Of a stretch of DNA of 64,000 nucleotides, positions 33,998 to 43,943 are shown piece after piece. Source of the DNA: Cordylochernes scorpioides (Eukaryota; Arthropoda; Arachnida; Pseudoscorpiones; Chernetidae); NCBI GenBank assembly GCA_030710605.1, contig CP092876.1, positions 61,814,115 to 61,878,114 of the forward strand. Direction: 5' to 3'. How positions within the stretch are numbered: the first letter of the stretch is position 1; every line of letters begins with the position of its first letter. The notes below the pieces were generated by a model. The model was not told the origin of the DNA, searched no databases, and saw nothing but the letters and a program-made list of their open reading frames with translations. A program made the position numbers and the translations under genes.

Positions 33998-34317
33998 TGT
34001 AGGATTATGCTATGGTAATGCAGTCGTGGTTAAAATCTTAAGGTATTATAAAAATAGTTTTGATCAGAGATTGCTTTAATTGAGTTCAAGAAATATATAA
34101 AAACATAATTTGATAAAAGTACTGCCTGGCTTAAGGCGTAAGAATAAAAAAATGAAAACCTTATTTACATAATGTACAAAAGGTTTGAGCCGGCCATCGG
34201 GAAACAACAACAATGAGTTTTTATAGGGGAAGCGTGACCTCTGGCGGTCGATTTAACAGAGTATTGGAATCTATGAAATATAATTTTAAATAAAATAATA
34301 TTTTAATATAACATATA
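33998..34317 (+). repeat. Dispersed ~330-bp repeat family, copy 4 (target of the Copia insertion)
   Basis: Best preserved copy: TATGGTAATGCAGTCGTGGT, TGCCTGGCTTAAGGCGTAAG, GAGCCGGCCATCGGGAAACA, TATAGGGGAAGCGTGACCTC, then AATATAACATATA. The Copia LTR begins at 34318 inside its terminal TA-rich stretch. Confidence 0.8.
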
Positions 34318-34535
34318 TGTTGGACTTAATTACCAAGCTTATTATCATTGATTATATTTTATTGATATTTGGCTACTCTGTTGTTTGTTGATTGTTCGAT
34401 AGCACATTTATTAATTAGATTGCTGTATTTCCCATATATATATTTTTCTTCCTATTATGTTTTAATTGTAATGTTTGTAATGATTAAATAAAATCATTAA
34501 TCTAAAAACTCCTTCATTAATTAAAACTTCCTTCA
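34318..34535 (+). repeat. Copia 5' LTR
   Basis: Begins TGTTGGACTTAATTACC and ends AAAACTTCCTTCA. Contains AATAAAATCATTAATC as a possible polyadenylation region. Matches 38802-39019. Confidence 0.95.
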
Positions 34536-34536
34536 A

Positions 34537-34554
34537 TGGTTATGGGCCGAGCAC
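34537..34554 (+). promoter_or_regulatory. Primer binding site (initiator tRNA-Met internal type)
   Basis: TGGTTATGGGCCGAGCAC directly follows the 5' LTR. It is complementary to the anticodon region of initiator tRNA-Met (the CAT anticodon appears as ATG). This is the half-tRNA priming known for Drosophila copia. Confidence 0.8.
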
Positions 34555-34671
34555 TTCTCCCACCGCGCAAATAAAAAAAAAGGCTTAATAAAAAAGGCTT
34601 AAGTCGAGCGTCAACATTCTTGAAAATAAATCTAATTTACCGAAAAGGTAAGATATACACATATTCAGAAA

Positions 34672-37600
34672 ATGGAGAATAGTGTACAAGTTCCCAAATT
34701 TGACGGGAAAAACTTCGCTTCTTGGAAATTTAGGATCGTATCAATTTTAGAAGGCAAAGAATTGGACGACCTTTTGGAATGTGATCCACCAGAAGATGAA
34801 GTTAAATTCAAAGAATGGAAGAAGAAAGATGCTCAAGCTAAAGGAATCATCACATGTGCAATGACTGACTCCTTAGTCGCCTTAATATTAAATTGCAAAA
34901 CAAGCAAAAATATTTGGATAGCGCTGCATGAAAGATATGAAGGAGAGAAAAAGAAAAATATCATTGAGGCCCGAAACGACGTTTCAAGATTGACAATGAA
35001 GAAAGAAGAAAATTGGGAAGAATATCTATACAGATCAGAGAAGCTATTAGAACAAGCAAGAAACCTTGGTGCAGAGATAGAAGATCAAGAATTCACCACT
35101 TCAGTGATCAGAGGACTACCCCAAAAGTACAACCTTGTTGCACTTCAACTGAATTCCCAAATGAAGGTAAGCATTTCTGATCTTAAAAATTGCTTAAAAC
35201 TATACCATGAAAGATTCACTCATGAAGAAAAGGAAGGAAATTCCAAAGCATTCAATACAATACATAAAGAATCTTTCTCAAACAGTAAGCATTTCCACAA
35301 AAATAGAAATAGTAATAAGCCTATTTGTTTCATATGTGCTAAGCCTGGCCACAAGGCTATAGAATGTTGGCATAATCCTAAAAATAATAGAGCGAGTGAA
35401 AATAAACAAACCTCAAAGAATAAACCTGAACATCAAAATAAGGCAAAATTTGTAAATTTGCAACCTGAGGAACATGTGTCCAACATCAAAGAATATGAAA
35501 CTACTCAACAACCTGAAGAATGGGTGATTGATAGTGGGGCTAGCTGTCACATGACATCAAATAGAGATCTATTAAAGGAAGAAAGAGAGGTTCACAAAAC
35601 AATAAAACTTGCAGATGACTCTGAAATAATATCCAATGCAGAAGGAGCAATTGAAATTGAAGGACAGAATAAGTTGATTAGGCTTAATGATGTCCTATAT
35701 GTTGAAAAATTGTCAGGTAACTTAATGTCTGTTAACAAACTGGTAGATGACAATAAAAAAGTACTTTTTGATAAGGATGGAGGACATATAATGGAGGAAG
35801 ATGGAGAGGAAATTTTGATGGCCCAAAGAATAAATGATTTCTACATAATCAAAACATCAGCACCAGAAGAAATTCCATCACAGGCTTTAAAGGCTACTCT
35901 TCATACCTGGAATGATTGGCACAAAAGATTGGGACACCTAAATGAAGAATACATGAAGCAAATGTTGAAGAATAATTCAGCTCACAATTTCAATACCCAA
36001 TCCCAGAATATGGACACTTGTCAAGTTTGTATTCAGGCCAAACATCCTAGAACACCCTTCAAACCAGTTCTATATCCTCAATCTACTAGACCATTGGACT
36101 TAATACATATTGATTTGATTGGACCTATTCAAGAGGAATCAATTGGAGGTGCTAAATATGTATTAACACTTGTTGATGACTTTTCTAGAAAAATATTTGT
36201 AGAATTTCTCTCATCCAAATTGGAAACTTTTGACATCATCAGATCTTTCATTGAAGAAATTGAAAAGGAAAAAGAAATCAAAGTCAAACAATTAAGATCA
36301 GATAATGGAAAAGAATTCACAAATAATCAAATGACTCAATATTTAAAAGGTAAAGGCATAAAGCACCAACTGACAAATGTTTACACACCCCAACAAAATG
36401 GTATCTCAGAAAGGTATAACAGAACACTGATTGAAGGAACAAGAGCTTTGCTGATAGACTCACAACTTCCATTGAGATATTGGGCAGAAACAATGTCAAC
36501 CTTTGCTTATTTGAAAAATAGAACACCTTGTAAAAAATTGGGATGGGTAACTCCTGAAGAGAGATTTTCAAATAGAAAGCCAACTGTAGCTCATCTAAAG
36601 ATATTTGGATGCATAGCTTACTACTATGTACACAAGCACAAAAGAGGAAAATTTCAACCTACAGCCAAGGCTGGAATATTTGTTGGATATTCAAGCACAA
36701 GAAAGGCTTGGAGACTAATTGATCCTGAAAATGAAAATGTAATTGAAACAAGAGATGTTAAATTTCTTGAAAATAAATTAGGAAAGGAAATACTAAACAA
36801 AAATGATTCAGATGACACTCAAAAATATTTACTTTACAATTTTCCAGAAGAGACTATCCCAGAAACTTCTGAAGAAGTAGAAAATCATGATGATCATTCT
36901 CATTCTGATCTTGAAAATCAAGATGAACATTCTGAACTTCCTTACAATCTCAGACCAAATTTGAAAGATAAACTTTACTATGAGCTTTCTTCAGATGATG
37001 AACCTATTGAAGACAATGAAGACAAAGATCCCACCTATGATCCAACTGTAGGAGCACTCAAGCTTTCCCATGGAAACTTGCTACCATCATCTTATGAAGA
37101 AGCAATTAATCATCCTGATTCACCTTTGTGGCAACAAGCAATGGATAAGGAAATTCATTCACTTCAGAACCATCATGTATGGGACCTTACTGAATTACCT
37201 GAAGGTGCTAAAGCAATAAAATCCAAATGGATATTTTCAAAGAAAATGGATCCTCAAACCAATCAGGAGATCTACAAAGCAAGACTTGTTGCTTTGGGCT
37301 GCTCTCAGGAATATGGGACAGACTACACAGAAACCTTTTCTCCAGTGATGAAAACAGATTCATTCAGAACTCTTCTAGCCTATGCTACAATGGCAGGATA
37401 TGAATTTCACCACTTTGATGTTGAAACAGCATTCCTGTATGGGAAACTTTCAGAGACCATCTACATGACCCAACCTCCAGGCTACCAGGATGACAAGAAA
37501 AAGACCTCTGTATGTATACTAAATCAGGCATTGTATGGACTTAAGCAGAGTGGTAGGGTATGGTATGAAACATTTACAGAATACCTTTTTGAAATAGGTT

Positions 37601-38622
37601 TAACACAACTTAAATCTGATAAATGTGTTTTTACTTTTAGAAATGGCAATTCACATTTACTTTTAGGACTGCATGTTGATGATATGATAATCATTAATTC
37701 TAATCCTGAAATTTTGCATGATATAATACAAAAAATAAGACTTCACTTCAAGATAAAGGAAAGTCTAACAACTTGTAACATTTTAGGCATTGAAATTATT
37801 AAAGAGGATGTTAGACTGATTTTAAAACAGGAAAATTACATAAATAAAATTTTACAAAAATATAACATGCAAGATTGCGAGCATATTTCAACCCCATTAG
37901 ATCCTAACACTAATTTAGATAATTTTAATAGCTCTAAGGAAGTCAATAAGACTCAATATCAAGAATTAATAGGCACTTTGCTTTATCTCTCAACTAAATC
38001 TAGGCCTGATATTGCCTTTGCAGTTACTCTTTTAAGCAGATATAATCAAAACCCTAGAGAAATGCACATGAGTGCAGCTAAGAGAATTCTTAGGTATTTA
38101 AAAGGAACTAAGCAGTGTAGATTAATATATACTAAAGGAGATGTCGAATTAAAGGCTTACACAGATGCATCATGGATTTGTGGCAGATCCAATACAGCAA
38201 GATCAACTGCTGGATTAACCTTTTATTTAGATAAAAATCTCATTTCTTGGTCAAGTAAGACTATTAATAACACATGTCTTTCAACTTGTGATAGCGAAAT
38301 ATGTGGATTACTTCAAACTGTAAAAAAGGCCATTTACATCCAATACTTATTTGAAGAAATTACATCTAATTTTGTTAAAATACAAATATTTTGTGATAAC
38401 AAAGCATCAATATTTTTGACTAAGTCTGGTCAAACAACTGATAAATCTAATCATTTAGTTAGATCTATTGCTTTTTTACATGAGAAATTGAAAAATAATA
38501 TTTTTGACATTCAATATGTAAAAACTGAAGACAACATTTCTGACTTTTTAACAAAGGCTTTATCAAAGGAAAAATTAATCCATTTGTTATCTTTATTTAA
38601 TTATAACACCAACTCTATGTAA
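34672..38622 (+). CDS. Copia gag-pol polyprotein (1316 aa), intact
   Basis: One open frame encodes all Copia functions in the Ty1/copia order. Gag comes first, with a CCHC zinc knuckle at residues about 219-232 (CFICAKPGHKAIEC) that binds RNA. An aspartic protease with DSGA at about 287-290 follows. Integrase has an HHCC zinc site (HKRLGHLN at about 417, CQVC at about 450) and a DDE core (Asp about 480 in HIDLIGP, Asp about 544 in DNGKEF, Glu about 580 in ISERYNR). Reverse transcriptase carries ALYGLKQSGR (about 954) and the catalytic HVDD box (about 1001-1004). RNase H has YTDASW (about 1162). The length is normal for the family and no stop or frameshift is seen. The protein would assemble a cytoplasmic particle, copy the RNA to DNA and integrate it. 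It is a single frame, as in many insect copias, where Gag excess is usually made by splicing. I did not find a clear splice donor by eye. Confidence 0.97.
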   Translation: MENSVQVPKFDGKNFASWKFRIVSILEGKELDDLLECDPPEDEVKFKEWKKKDAQAKGIITCAMTDSLVALILNCKTSKNIWIALHERYEGEKKKNIIEARNDVSRLTMKKEENWEEYLYRSEKLLEQARNLGAEIEDQEFTTSVIRGLPQKYNLVALQLNSQMKVSISDLKNCLKLYHERFTHEEKEGNSKAFNTIHKESFSNSKHFHKNRNSNKPICFICAKPGHKAIECWHNPKNNRASENKQTSKNKPEHQNKAKFVNLQPEEHVSNIKEYETTQQPEEWVIDSGASCHMTSNRDLLKEEREVHKTIKLADDSEIISNAEGAIEIEGQNKLIRLNDVLYVEKLSGNLMSVNKLVDDNKKVLFDKDGGHIMEEDGEEILMAQRINDFYIIKTSAPEEIPSQALKATLHTWNDWHKRLGHLNEEYMKQMLKNNSAHNFNTQSQNMDTCQVCIQAKHPRTPFKPVLYPQSTRPLDLIHIDLIGPIQEESIGGAKYVLTLVDDFSRKIFVEFLSSKLETFDIIRSFIEEIEKEKEIKVKQLRSDNGKEFTNNQMTQYLKGKGIKHQLTNVYTPQQNGISERYNRTLIEGTRALLIDSQLPLRYWAETMSTFAYLKNRTPCKKLGWVTPEERFSNRKPTVAHLKIFGCIAYYYVHKHKRGKFQPTAKAGIFVGYSSTRKAWRLIDPENENVIETRDVKFLENKLGKEILNKNDSDDTQKYLLYNFPEETIPETSEEVENHDDHSHSDLENQDEHSELPYNLRPNLKDKLYYELSSDDEPIEDNEDKDPTYDPTVGALKLSHGNLLPSSYEEAINHPDSPLWQQAMDKEIHSLQNHHVWDLTELPEGAKAIKSKWIFSKKMDPQTNQEIYKARLVALGCSQEYGTDYTETFSPVMKTDSFRTLLAYATMAGYEFHHFDVETAFLYGKLSETIYMTQPPGYQDDKKKTSVCILNQALYGLKQSGRVWYETFTEYLFEIGLTQLKSDKCVFTFRNGNSHLLLGLHVDDMIIINSNPEILHDIIQKIRLHFKIKESLTTCNILGIEIIKEDVRLILKQENYINKILQKYNMQDCEHISTPLDPNTNLDNFNSSKEVNKTQYQELIGTLLYLSTKSRPDIAFAVTLLSRYNQNPREMHMSAAKRILRYLKGTKQCRLIYTKGDVELKAYTDASWICGRSNTARSTAGLTFYLDKNLISWSSKTINNTCLSTCDSEICGLLQTVKKAIYIQYLFEEITSNFVKIQIFCDNKASIFLTKSGQTTDKSNHLVRSIAFLHEKLKNNIFDIQYVKTEDNISDFLTKALSKEKLIHLLSLFNYNTNSM

Positions 38623-38785
38623 AAATGTGTGTATATTGTTATTTTTATTTGATATCAATGTGTGTATATAATATTCCTTTGGTATTTAGGCCTAAATTTT
38701 CCGGTAAACAAAGGCGCCATCTTAGGCCGTGACGTCACGTTGTGACGTAGCAGCTTAGCTATTAGCCATCAAGATATTTAGCTTG

Positions 38786-38801
38786 AAATTAAAGGGGGCT
38801 T
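38786..38801 (+). promoter_or_regulatory. Polypurine tract of the Copia element
   Basis: AAATTAAAGGGGGCTT lies immediately before the 3' LTR, the expected site for plus-strand DNA priming. Confidence 0.8.
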
Positions 38802-39017
38802 TGTTGGACTTAATTACCAAGCTTATTATCATTGATTATATTTTATTGATATTTGGCTACTCTGTTGTTTGTTGATTGTTCGATAGCACATTTATTAATT
38901 AGATTGCTGTATTTCCCATATATATATTTTTCTTCCTATTATGTTTTAATTGTAATGTTTGTAATGATTAAATAAAATCATTAATCTAAAAACTCCTTCA
39001 TTAATTAAAACTTCCTT

Positions 39018-39019
<2 letters not shown>
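38802..39019 (+). repeat. Copia 3' LTR
   Basis: Same 218 bp as the 5' LTR with no difference that I could see by eye. Followed by ATATA and a long TA run. Confidence 0.95.
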
Positions 39020-39054
<35 letters not shown>

Positions 39055-39463
39055 CTCTATACAACACCTTTTAATGCAATGATAAAAAATGTAATGAGAG
39101 AGTTTGGTTTTGTGTGTAGCGATAATATATGATGATGTATATATATTCCCAGCACGTGTGTGAAAGAGAGAGGAACCTCACCATAGAAATGTATTTCCCA
39201 TGAACGTCCAATCAATATACCTGGACGCCCACCGACACGCTTCGTAGACCAATTAAAGGAACTCACTGGTTTAACTGTTTCCGAGATGGTATATCGATCT
39301 CAAGACATTGTTTCGACAAGAGAAGGCTATTGTTTAGTTACTATATTATTTTACTAGGAATATATATATATATATATATATATAGAACATACTATATAGA
39401 GAGTAGGTTTATATATATATATATATATATTGTTTTGAAAATAGAGCAATCCATACTTAATTC
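39020..39463. repeat. (TA)n tracts and AT-rich spacer
   Basis: TA runs at about 39020-39052, 39360-39384 and 39409-39430 surround about 300 bp of unclassified sequence. No gene supported. Confidence 0.6.
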
Positions 39464-39661
39464 ATTAGATAATAAAATGCATATATTGGATTTAATAAAA
39501 TATTTATTTTGCCAATATTTCGGCTGGCTGAACGCCAACCTTTATCGAGGCATCACATTTTTGTATACACAAATGTGATGCCTCGATAAAGGTTGGCGTT
39601 CAGCCAGCCGAAATATTGGCAAAATAAATATTTTATTAAATCCAATATATGCATTTTATTA

Positions 39662-39667
<6 letters not shown>
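39464..39667. repeat. Near-perfect 204-bp palindrome (foldback element)
   Basis: The two ~100-bp arms are mirror copies around GTATAC (39563-39568), with mismatches only next to the centre. Each arm carries CCAATATATGC, GCCAATATTTCGGCTGGCTG and CGCCAACCTTTATCGAGGC (or their complements), the same family as 4725, 6443 and 31211. It abuts (TA)n on the right. Confidence 0.95.

Positions 39668-39698
<31 letters not shown>
39668..39698. repeat. (TA)n microsatellite at the 3' end of element N1
   Basis: A TA run joins the palindrome to the 3' end of the permuted PLE copy N1. Confidence 0.85.
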
Positions 39699-39703
<5 letters not shown>

Positions 39704-40354
39704 ATAAATAGTTATTTAATTTTATAGTCCAGTTTTGTATTAAGATTATCTTCACTATTATGATTATTTAAATTCAAATTATAAAATTTGTAAAATGTTA
39801 TTAATTTGTAGATAGAGAGAGAAAAAAAAAATCCTTTACTTCTACTACATCCTCAAGTTAATTATATATTTATAATTAATAACAATAAAAATTAACAAAG
39901 TAACGTCTATTACATCGGCTTTTACACGTCATTCAGACATACTCTAATCCTATATATAGAATAATCGAAGAGAGAATATATATAATAGTTAGAAAAAAGA
40001 GAGAAAGACAGAACCATGCACTTTTAATCAAACTAATAATAAGGAAAAAAAAAAAAGAGTTTTATAAAGAAGGTAGATAAGATTGTTAGTATATATATAT
40101 TTTTTTATGATTTTATATTTTATCCTTTTTTTTTTAAAAGATTTTTAAAGGTTTTTTTATTTTATAATATGATTATAAATAGTTGTATTTAGTAATATAT
40201 CTATAGTATGAATTAACATTTGTTATAAGTTTGGATATTATGTTTTGAAACCCTAATGGTAGACCAGACATACACAAAAGACTTTAAATTGAAATGAATT
40301 GGAAAAAGAGATCTGCTGGAACGGGGATCTTCAGATAAAATTCCAACGACATTT

Positions 40355-40440
40355 CACCCCTTCTTTATTATGTCATAGATCTCTTTTAAACCGGATTTTA
40401 TGTGTTAATATTAAGTTGTTTCAGTGAAATATTTAAATGA
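40355..40440. other. N1 copy of the candidate structured RNA in the 3' region (minus strand)
   Basis: Located between TTTTTCC and CCGGATTTTATG on plus. Contains both strands of the outer AAAAGAGATCT/AGATCTCTTTT stem and the two inner hairpins detailed for N2. Coordinates are approximate within about 70 bp (the core lies in 40300-40400). Confidence 0.4.
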
Positions 40441-40488
40441 ACATATATAACAGATACAAGTGTTAACAAATTCAAACTGTAAACCTAC

Positions 40489-40509
40489 CTCGGCCGCTGC
40501 GTCCTCCAT
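40489..40509 (-). other. N1 candidate first exon (7 codons) with splice donor
   Basis: The minus strand reads CACAATGGAGGACGCAGCGG then CCGAG|GTAGGT. It is the same segment as 50363-50383 in N2. In N1 it points away from N1's own ORF (it is downstream), so it could serve only a unit lying further toward lower coordinates. None is there. Confidence 0.5.
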
Positions 40510-40991
40510 TGTGAATATCTATTTCTGGCTGGCACATGTCGCGGGAGGGGAATGTCCCCCCACATTTCAAATTTAGACCATTTATTCAGAATTTTTTTGA
40601 ACAACAAGAAAATTAAAGAAGATAGGAAAAATAGTTAAAGGAAGAAAGCTAAATTTTATAATCTTTACAGATAGTTATATCAAAATAACTGATTTAACAC
40701 TTATTCATCTTTTAATATTCCTTTAAAAAGGCAAATTATAAGAGTTTAATAAAGCTATTAATTGTGCAAATTCATCTTTATTTAACTTCCATTTTCCTCC
40801 CCAGAAATTGGAGATTAAACAAAAATGAACTATATACTTTAACACTTTAAAAATCTTGTGAAAAAATCTTTTAATCAGTTATTTAATAAAAGTTTAATTA
40901 ACTGTTAAAGATTATAAATTTGTATTAGTTAATATTAAGAGAAATTATAGAAAGTTGATTTCATAAATGGATATTTCCATTTATTTTTTTT

Positions 40992-43397
40992 TTAATATTT
41001 TATAATTGATATACTGTTGAAATATTTTACTTGTTTGATACTAAATTTGTTTTTAATAAATTCCATGTTTAAATTTTTAACATCTTCTATGAAATTATCT
41101 AATATATTATTTATTCTATAAAATCTTAGAAACTGACCATAATATATACCTTTACAGCAATTTAATGATATATTAGAATTCATATTACAGTATTTTATAA
41201 TATTGAAATTATAATTACTCTTTTTATTATAAACTCTAACAGCACTATTTGTAAGGTCTATATTCAAGTCTAAAAAGTTAACTTTTTTGTTTCTATAAAT
41301 TTTTTCATTGTTCTTAAGTTTCAAGTATTTAGGATATATTTCAGGTATTAATTTTTTAAACAGTGGATTATTAAATATTATTATGTCATCTACATATCGG
41401 AATATTTGCCAATTAATATTATTTTGTAGAAAGTATTCTCTTTCGTACCAGAACAATATTAGATTTGCTAGTAACGGACTAGAAGAAGTACCCATGGGAA
41501 CGCCTTCTGATTGAATATATATTTTATTTTTAAATTCTATATAGTTAAAATTTAAAAATGTTTCCAGTAGAGTTTTTGCTGTTTTAAGATCTAATTTAAA
41601 TGTTTTATATCTGTTATGAATAATTTTAATGTAGAAAGTTTTGTCATTAATGAATTCATTAAATAAATTGGTTATTTTATTATTTAGATCTCTTAAATTT
41701 ATTTTAGAATATAGGTCCTCAAAGTCAAATGTGTGTACTGTTTCAATGTTTGTCCAATTGTTCATTAAATAATTAATGATTTTTTTATTTGAGTCGATAA
41801 ATTTATAATTATATTTATTAGTTAATTTATTTATAATAAATTGTAGTGTTGAGGCTAATTGTATATCAATATTTTTTATGACTGAATTTATACCAGATGT
41901 GATTGTTCTGAAAGAAATAGGTTTTTTGTGTAGTTTAGGAATTATATAGAACTTTGGTATGTTTGGATTTTTGTGGTTATTATAAATTTTTAGTGAATTT
42001 TCAACATTTTTGATGTCTTTTTTGATTTTTGTGCCTGTAGTTCTAGCAAAAGTGTATTTATGATTATTATCAATTTCCTTTTTTAGTATATCGTGGTATA
42101 GATTTTTACAAATTAAAGATAAATTATTGGGACATTTATCTATAGGAGTGATAATATAGTCCTTCTGTAAATTAATTATATTTTCTTTGAAAGAAGGAAT
42201 GTCTGAATTGGGTTTTGTGTATTTAAGTGTATTATTATAATAATTTATAATTTCCTTTTTAATATTATGTTTCCATTCCAGAAAAGTAAATTCTGGAATA
42301 CTGTATTTTATACTAGTTTTATTTATGAAAATATCTATATCTTTTAATATAGATTTAATTGTATTATTATAATTGTGTTTAATTTGAGGTATATATTTAT
42401 ACCCTTTATTTAAAATTTCTTGATATTCTGGATTTAAAAAAGAAAAGTTGCTAGTTAATATATGACCTGAGTACTTATATTTATCAATATAGTTGTTGCA
42501 ATTACATTTATTTTTTTTTAAATTTGCCAAATTATTAATAAATTGGTTATAATTGCAAACTAAATTACCTATATTTTTATTGTATCTCCAGATTGTTTTA
42601 AAATTTAAATTTTTTATAGGGAAAAGATTATTGATGATTTGGTTATTAAAAATATCATTAAATTTAATATGATTAAATAAATTGTTATTAAATTTAATGA
42701 TAATATTAATGTTATTAGTAGTTTGTTTAATTTTTCTGTATTTAAAGATGTCGTGTGTGATATCTATTAATCTGTTAGTCAGATTATGAATTTTAATATA
42801 TTCTATGAGTTTGATAAATTTATTATTATTTAGTTTAAATAATGTTTTAATAAATTTATCGACGAAGTTGTTAGTGTACATTTGTTTTGGGTCCAGTAAT
42901 TCTTCAAATTCAATGTAACCTAATTTATTTGTAGTTTTACCTCTAGTTTTATTAGGTTTAGTTTTAAATTCATTTTTTTTGTATTTGCAACTGATTTCAT
43001 AGGTTGAAATTTCTTCTGTTTGTGGTTTGTATGTGTAGTTTAATTCGTCGTTAAGTCCATAAGGGAATAATGTGTTGTGTTTATAAATGTAGTTGTTTTC
43101 TAATAATAGTCGTTGTTTTTTGTTTTGACATATGTCTAGTATTTCTATCTTAAAGTTGTTAAAAGTATGTAATTGATTGTGTTCTTTCATATATATATTA
43201 CCAATTGATTTTTTAGCGTGGTTTCTATGTAGGTTTATTCGTATATTTAATGGATTACAAGTTTGTCCTATATATGATAGTTGACAAATTTGGCATGTTA
43301 ATTTATAAATAGTATTCACTAATTTACAACTAGTTGTTTGAAAAGTGTCATGGTTCTTAAGAGAGGGACAAGTTTGACAATTTTTTCTTAGGCAATT
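40992..43397 (-). CDS. N1 GIY-YIG/reverse transcriptase (permuted PLE), C terminus shortened by one stop
   Basis: Open from the inferred splice acceptor (43397) through GTG 43319 to 40992. The N-terminal extension has NC..NC..C cysteines. The GIY-YIG nuclease comes next (IYKLTCQICQLSYIGQT, then the Arg-rich helix and LLLENNYIY with the expected Glu). A long middle and the RT follow: YIIPKLHKKPISFRTI, FDFEDLYSKI, GVPMGTSSSPLLANL, FRYVDDIII (catalytic Asp pair) and VNFLDLNI. GIY-YIG before the RT is the arrangement of the Naiad/Chlamys PLE clade, the reverse of classical Penelope. Compared with N4, a T-to-A change turns the TTA codon of IIKYL into TAA and removes the last 18 residues. No AUG lies before the nuclease domain. 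Confidence 0.92.
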   Translation of the reverse strand, partial: NCLRKNCQTCPSLKNHDTFQTTSCKLVNTIYKLTCQICQLSYIGQTCNPLNIRINLHRNHAKKSIGNIYMKEHNQLHTFNNFKIEILDICQNKKQRLLLENNYIYKHNTLFPYGLNDELNYTYKPQTEEISTYEISCKYKKNEFKTKPNKTRGKTTNKLGYIEFEELLDPKQMYTNNFVDKFIKTLFKLNNNKFIKLIEYIKIHNLTNRLIDITHDIFKYRKIKQTTNNINIIIKFNNNLFNHIKFNDIFNNQIINNLFPIKNLNFKTIWRYNKNIGNLVCNYNQFINNLANLKKNKCNCNNYIDKYKYSGHILTSNFSFLNPEYQEILNKGYKYIPQIKHNYNNTIKSILKDIDIFINKTSIKYSIPEFTFLEWKHNIKKEIINYYNNTLKYTKPNSDIPSFKENIINLQKDYIITPIDKCPNNLSLICKNLYHDILKKEIDNNHKYTFARTTGTKIKKDIKNVENSLKIYNNHKNPNIPKFYIIPKLHKKPISFRTITSGINSVIKNIDIQLASTLQFIINKLTNKYNYKFIDSNKKIINYLMNNWTNIETVHTFDFEDLYSKINLRDLNNKITNLFNEFINDKTFYIKIIHNRYKTFKLDLKTAKTLLETFLNFNYIEFKNKIYIQSEGVPMGTSSSPLLANLILFWYEREYFLQNNINWQIFRYVDDIIIFNNPLFKKLIPEIYPKYLKLKNNEKIYRNKKVNFLDLNIDLTNSAVRVYNKKSNYNFNIIKYCNMNSNISLNCCKGIYYGQFLRFYRINNILDNFIEDVKNLNMEFIKNKFSIKQVKYFNSISIIKY

Positions 43398-43906
43398 CTT
43401 AGCGAGTTTAAATTAACATAAAAGAGGTGCTAACACTAATATGTTTGTAGTTTTTTTTAGTTTTTTTAGTTTGTTATTCTTATGAATTTTTAAATATATT
43501 TTACTTAATTGTTTTTGTGGTGATAAAATTTGTAATAAATTGAATAATTAATCTATAAATATATAGATATTACTGTTTGTTATCTGTTATATTTTTAAGA
43601 ATAACTAATAAAAAAAACATCTTTAAACTAACTAAACAATGAAAAAAACAAAAGTTCTGAAATTATTTTTTCTAGAATTACTTTTATAATTTAATTTTTA
43701 ATAATCAAACAATGAAAGATAATTAAAATTTGTATGAAGATTTATTTATATTAGAATATCTAATATAATTTAATTTGTATATTATGTTATATATAAAAAA
43801 TATATCATAGAGCAAGCTCATATGAATTAATATAGTGTAGAAACTATATAACAAAATTATAACAGTGATTCTAATTTTAAAACTTAAGGAGCAAACTGAT
43901 AATAAT

Positions 43907-43943
43907 ATTATATACACCAATTGGAAAAAAAAAAAAAAAAAAA
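43907..43943. other. Junction with an A-run
   Basis: About 17 bp of sequence and then more than 20 A residues separate the 5' end of N1 from the conventional PLE. The A-run could be the relic of a reverse-transcription junction. Confidence 0.5.

Larger units (their letters stand above)
34318..39019 (+). mobile_element. Intact Copia (Ty1/copia) LTR retrotransposon, about 4.7 kb
   Basis: Two 218-bp LTRs (TGTTGG...TTCA) that I read as identical flank one uninterrupted gag-pol frame. A 5-bp duplication (ATATA) is likely on both sides, but it lies in TA-rich DNA. A tRNA-Met-anticodon-type primer site and a purine tract are in the expected places. Identical LTRs and an open frame mean a very recent insertion. 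Confidence 0.95.
39699..43906 (-). mobile_element. N1: permuted (N-terminal GIY-YIG) Penelope-like element
   Basis: Nearly full copy of a ~4.27 kb family found five times in this window. Its 3' end (AACTATTTATTATTA in element orientation) abuts (TA)n. Its 5' end stops about 60 bp short of the complete units, at GATAATAAT (43906), next to a conventional PLE. The unit layout is a 5' leader, the GIY-YIG/RT ORF and a 3' region with a GC-rich exon-like segment and a candidate RNA fold. Confidence 0.92.

Noticed and set aside
41308-41514. 68-aa ORF antisense to the PLE reverse transcriptase, repeated at 49359, 53628, 59298 and 63588
   Set aside because: It recurs only because the PLE recurs. It is the complement of the YVDD region, with no independent support.
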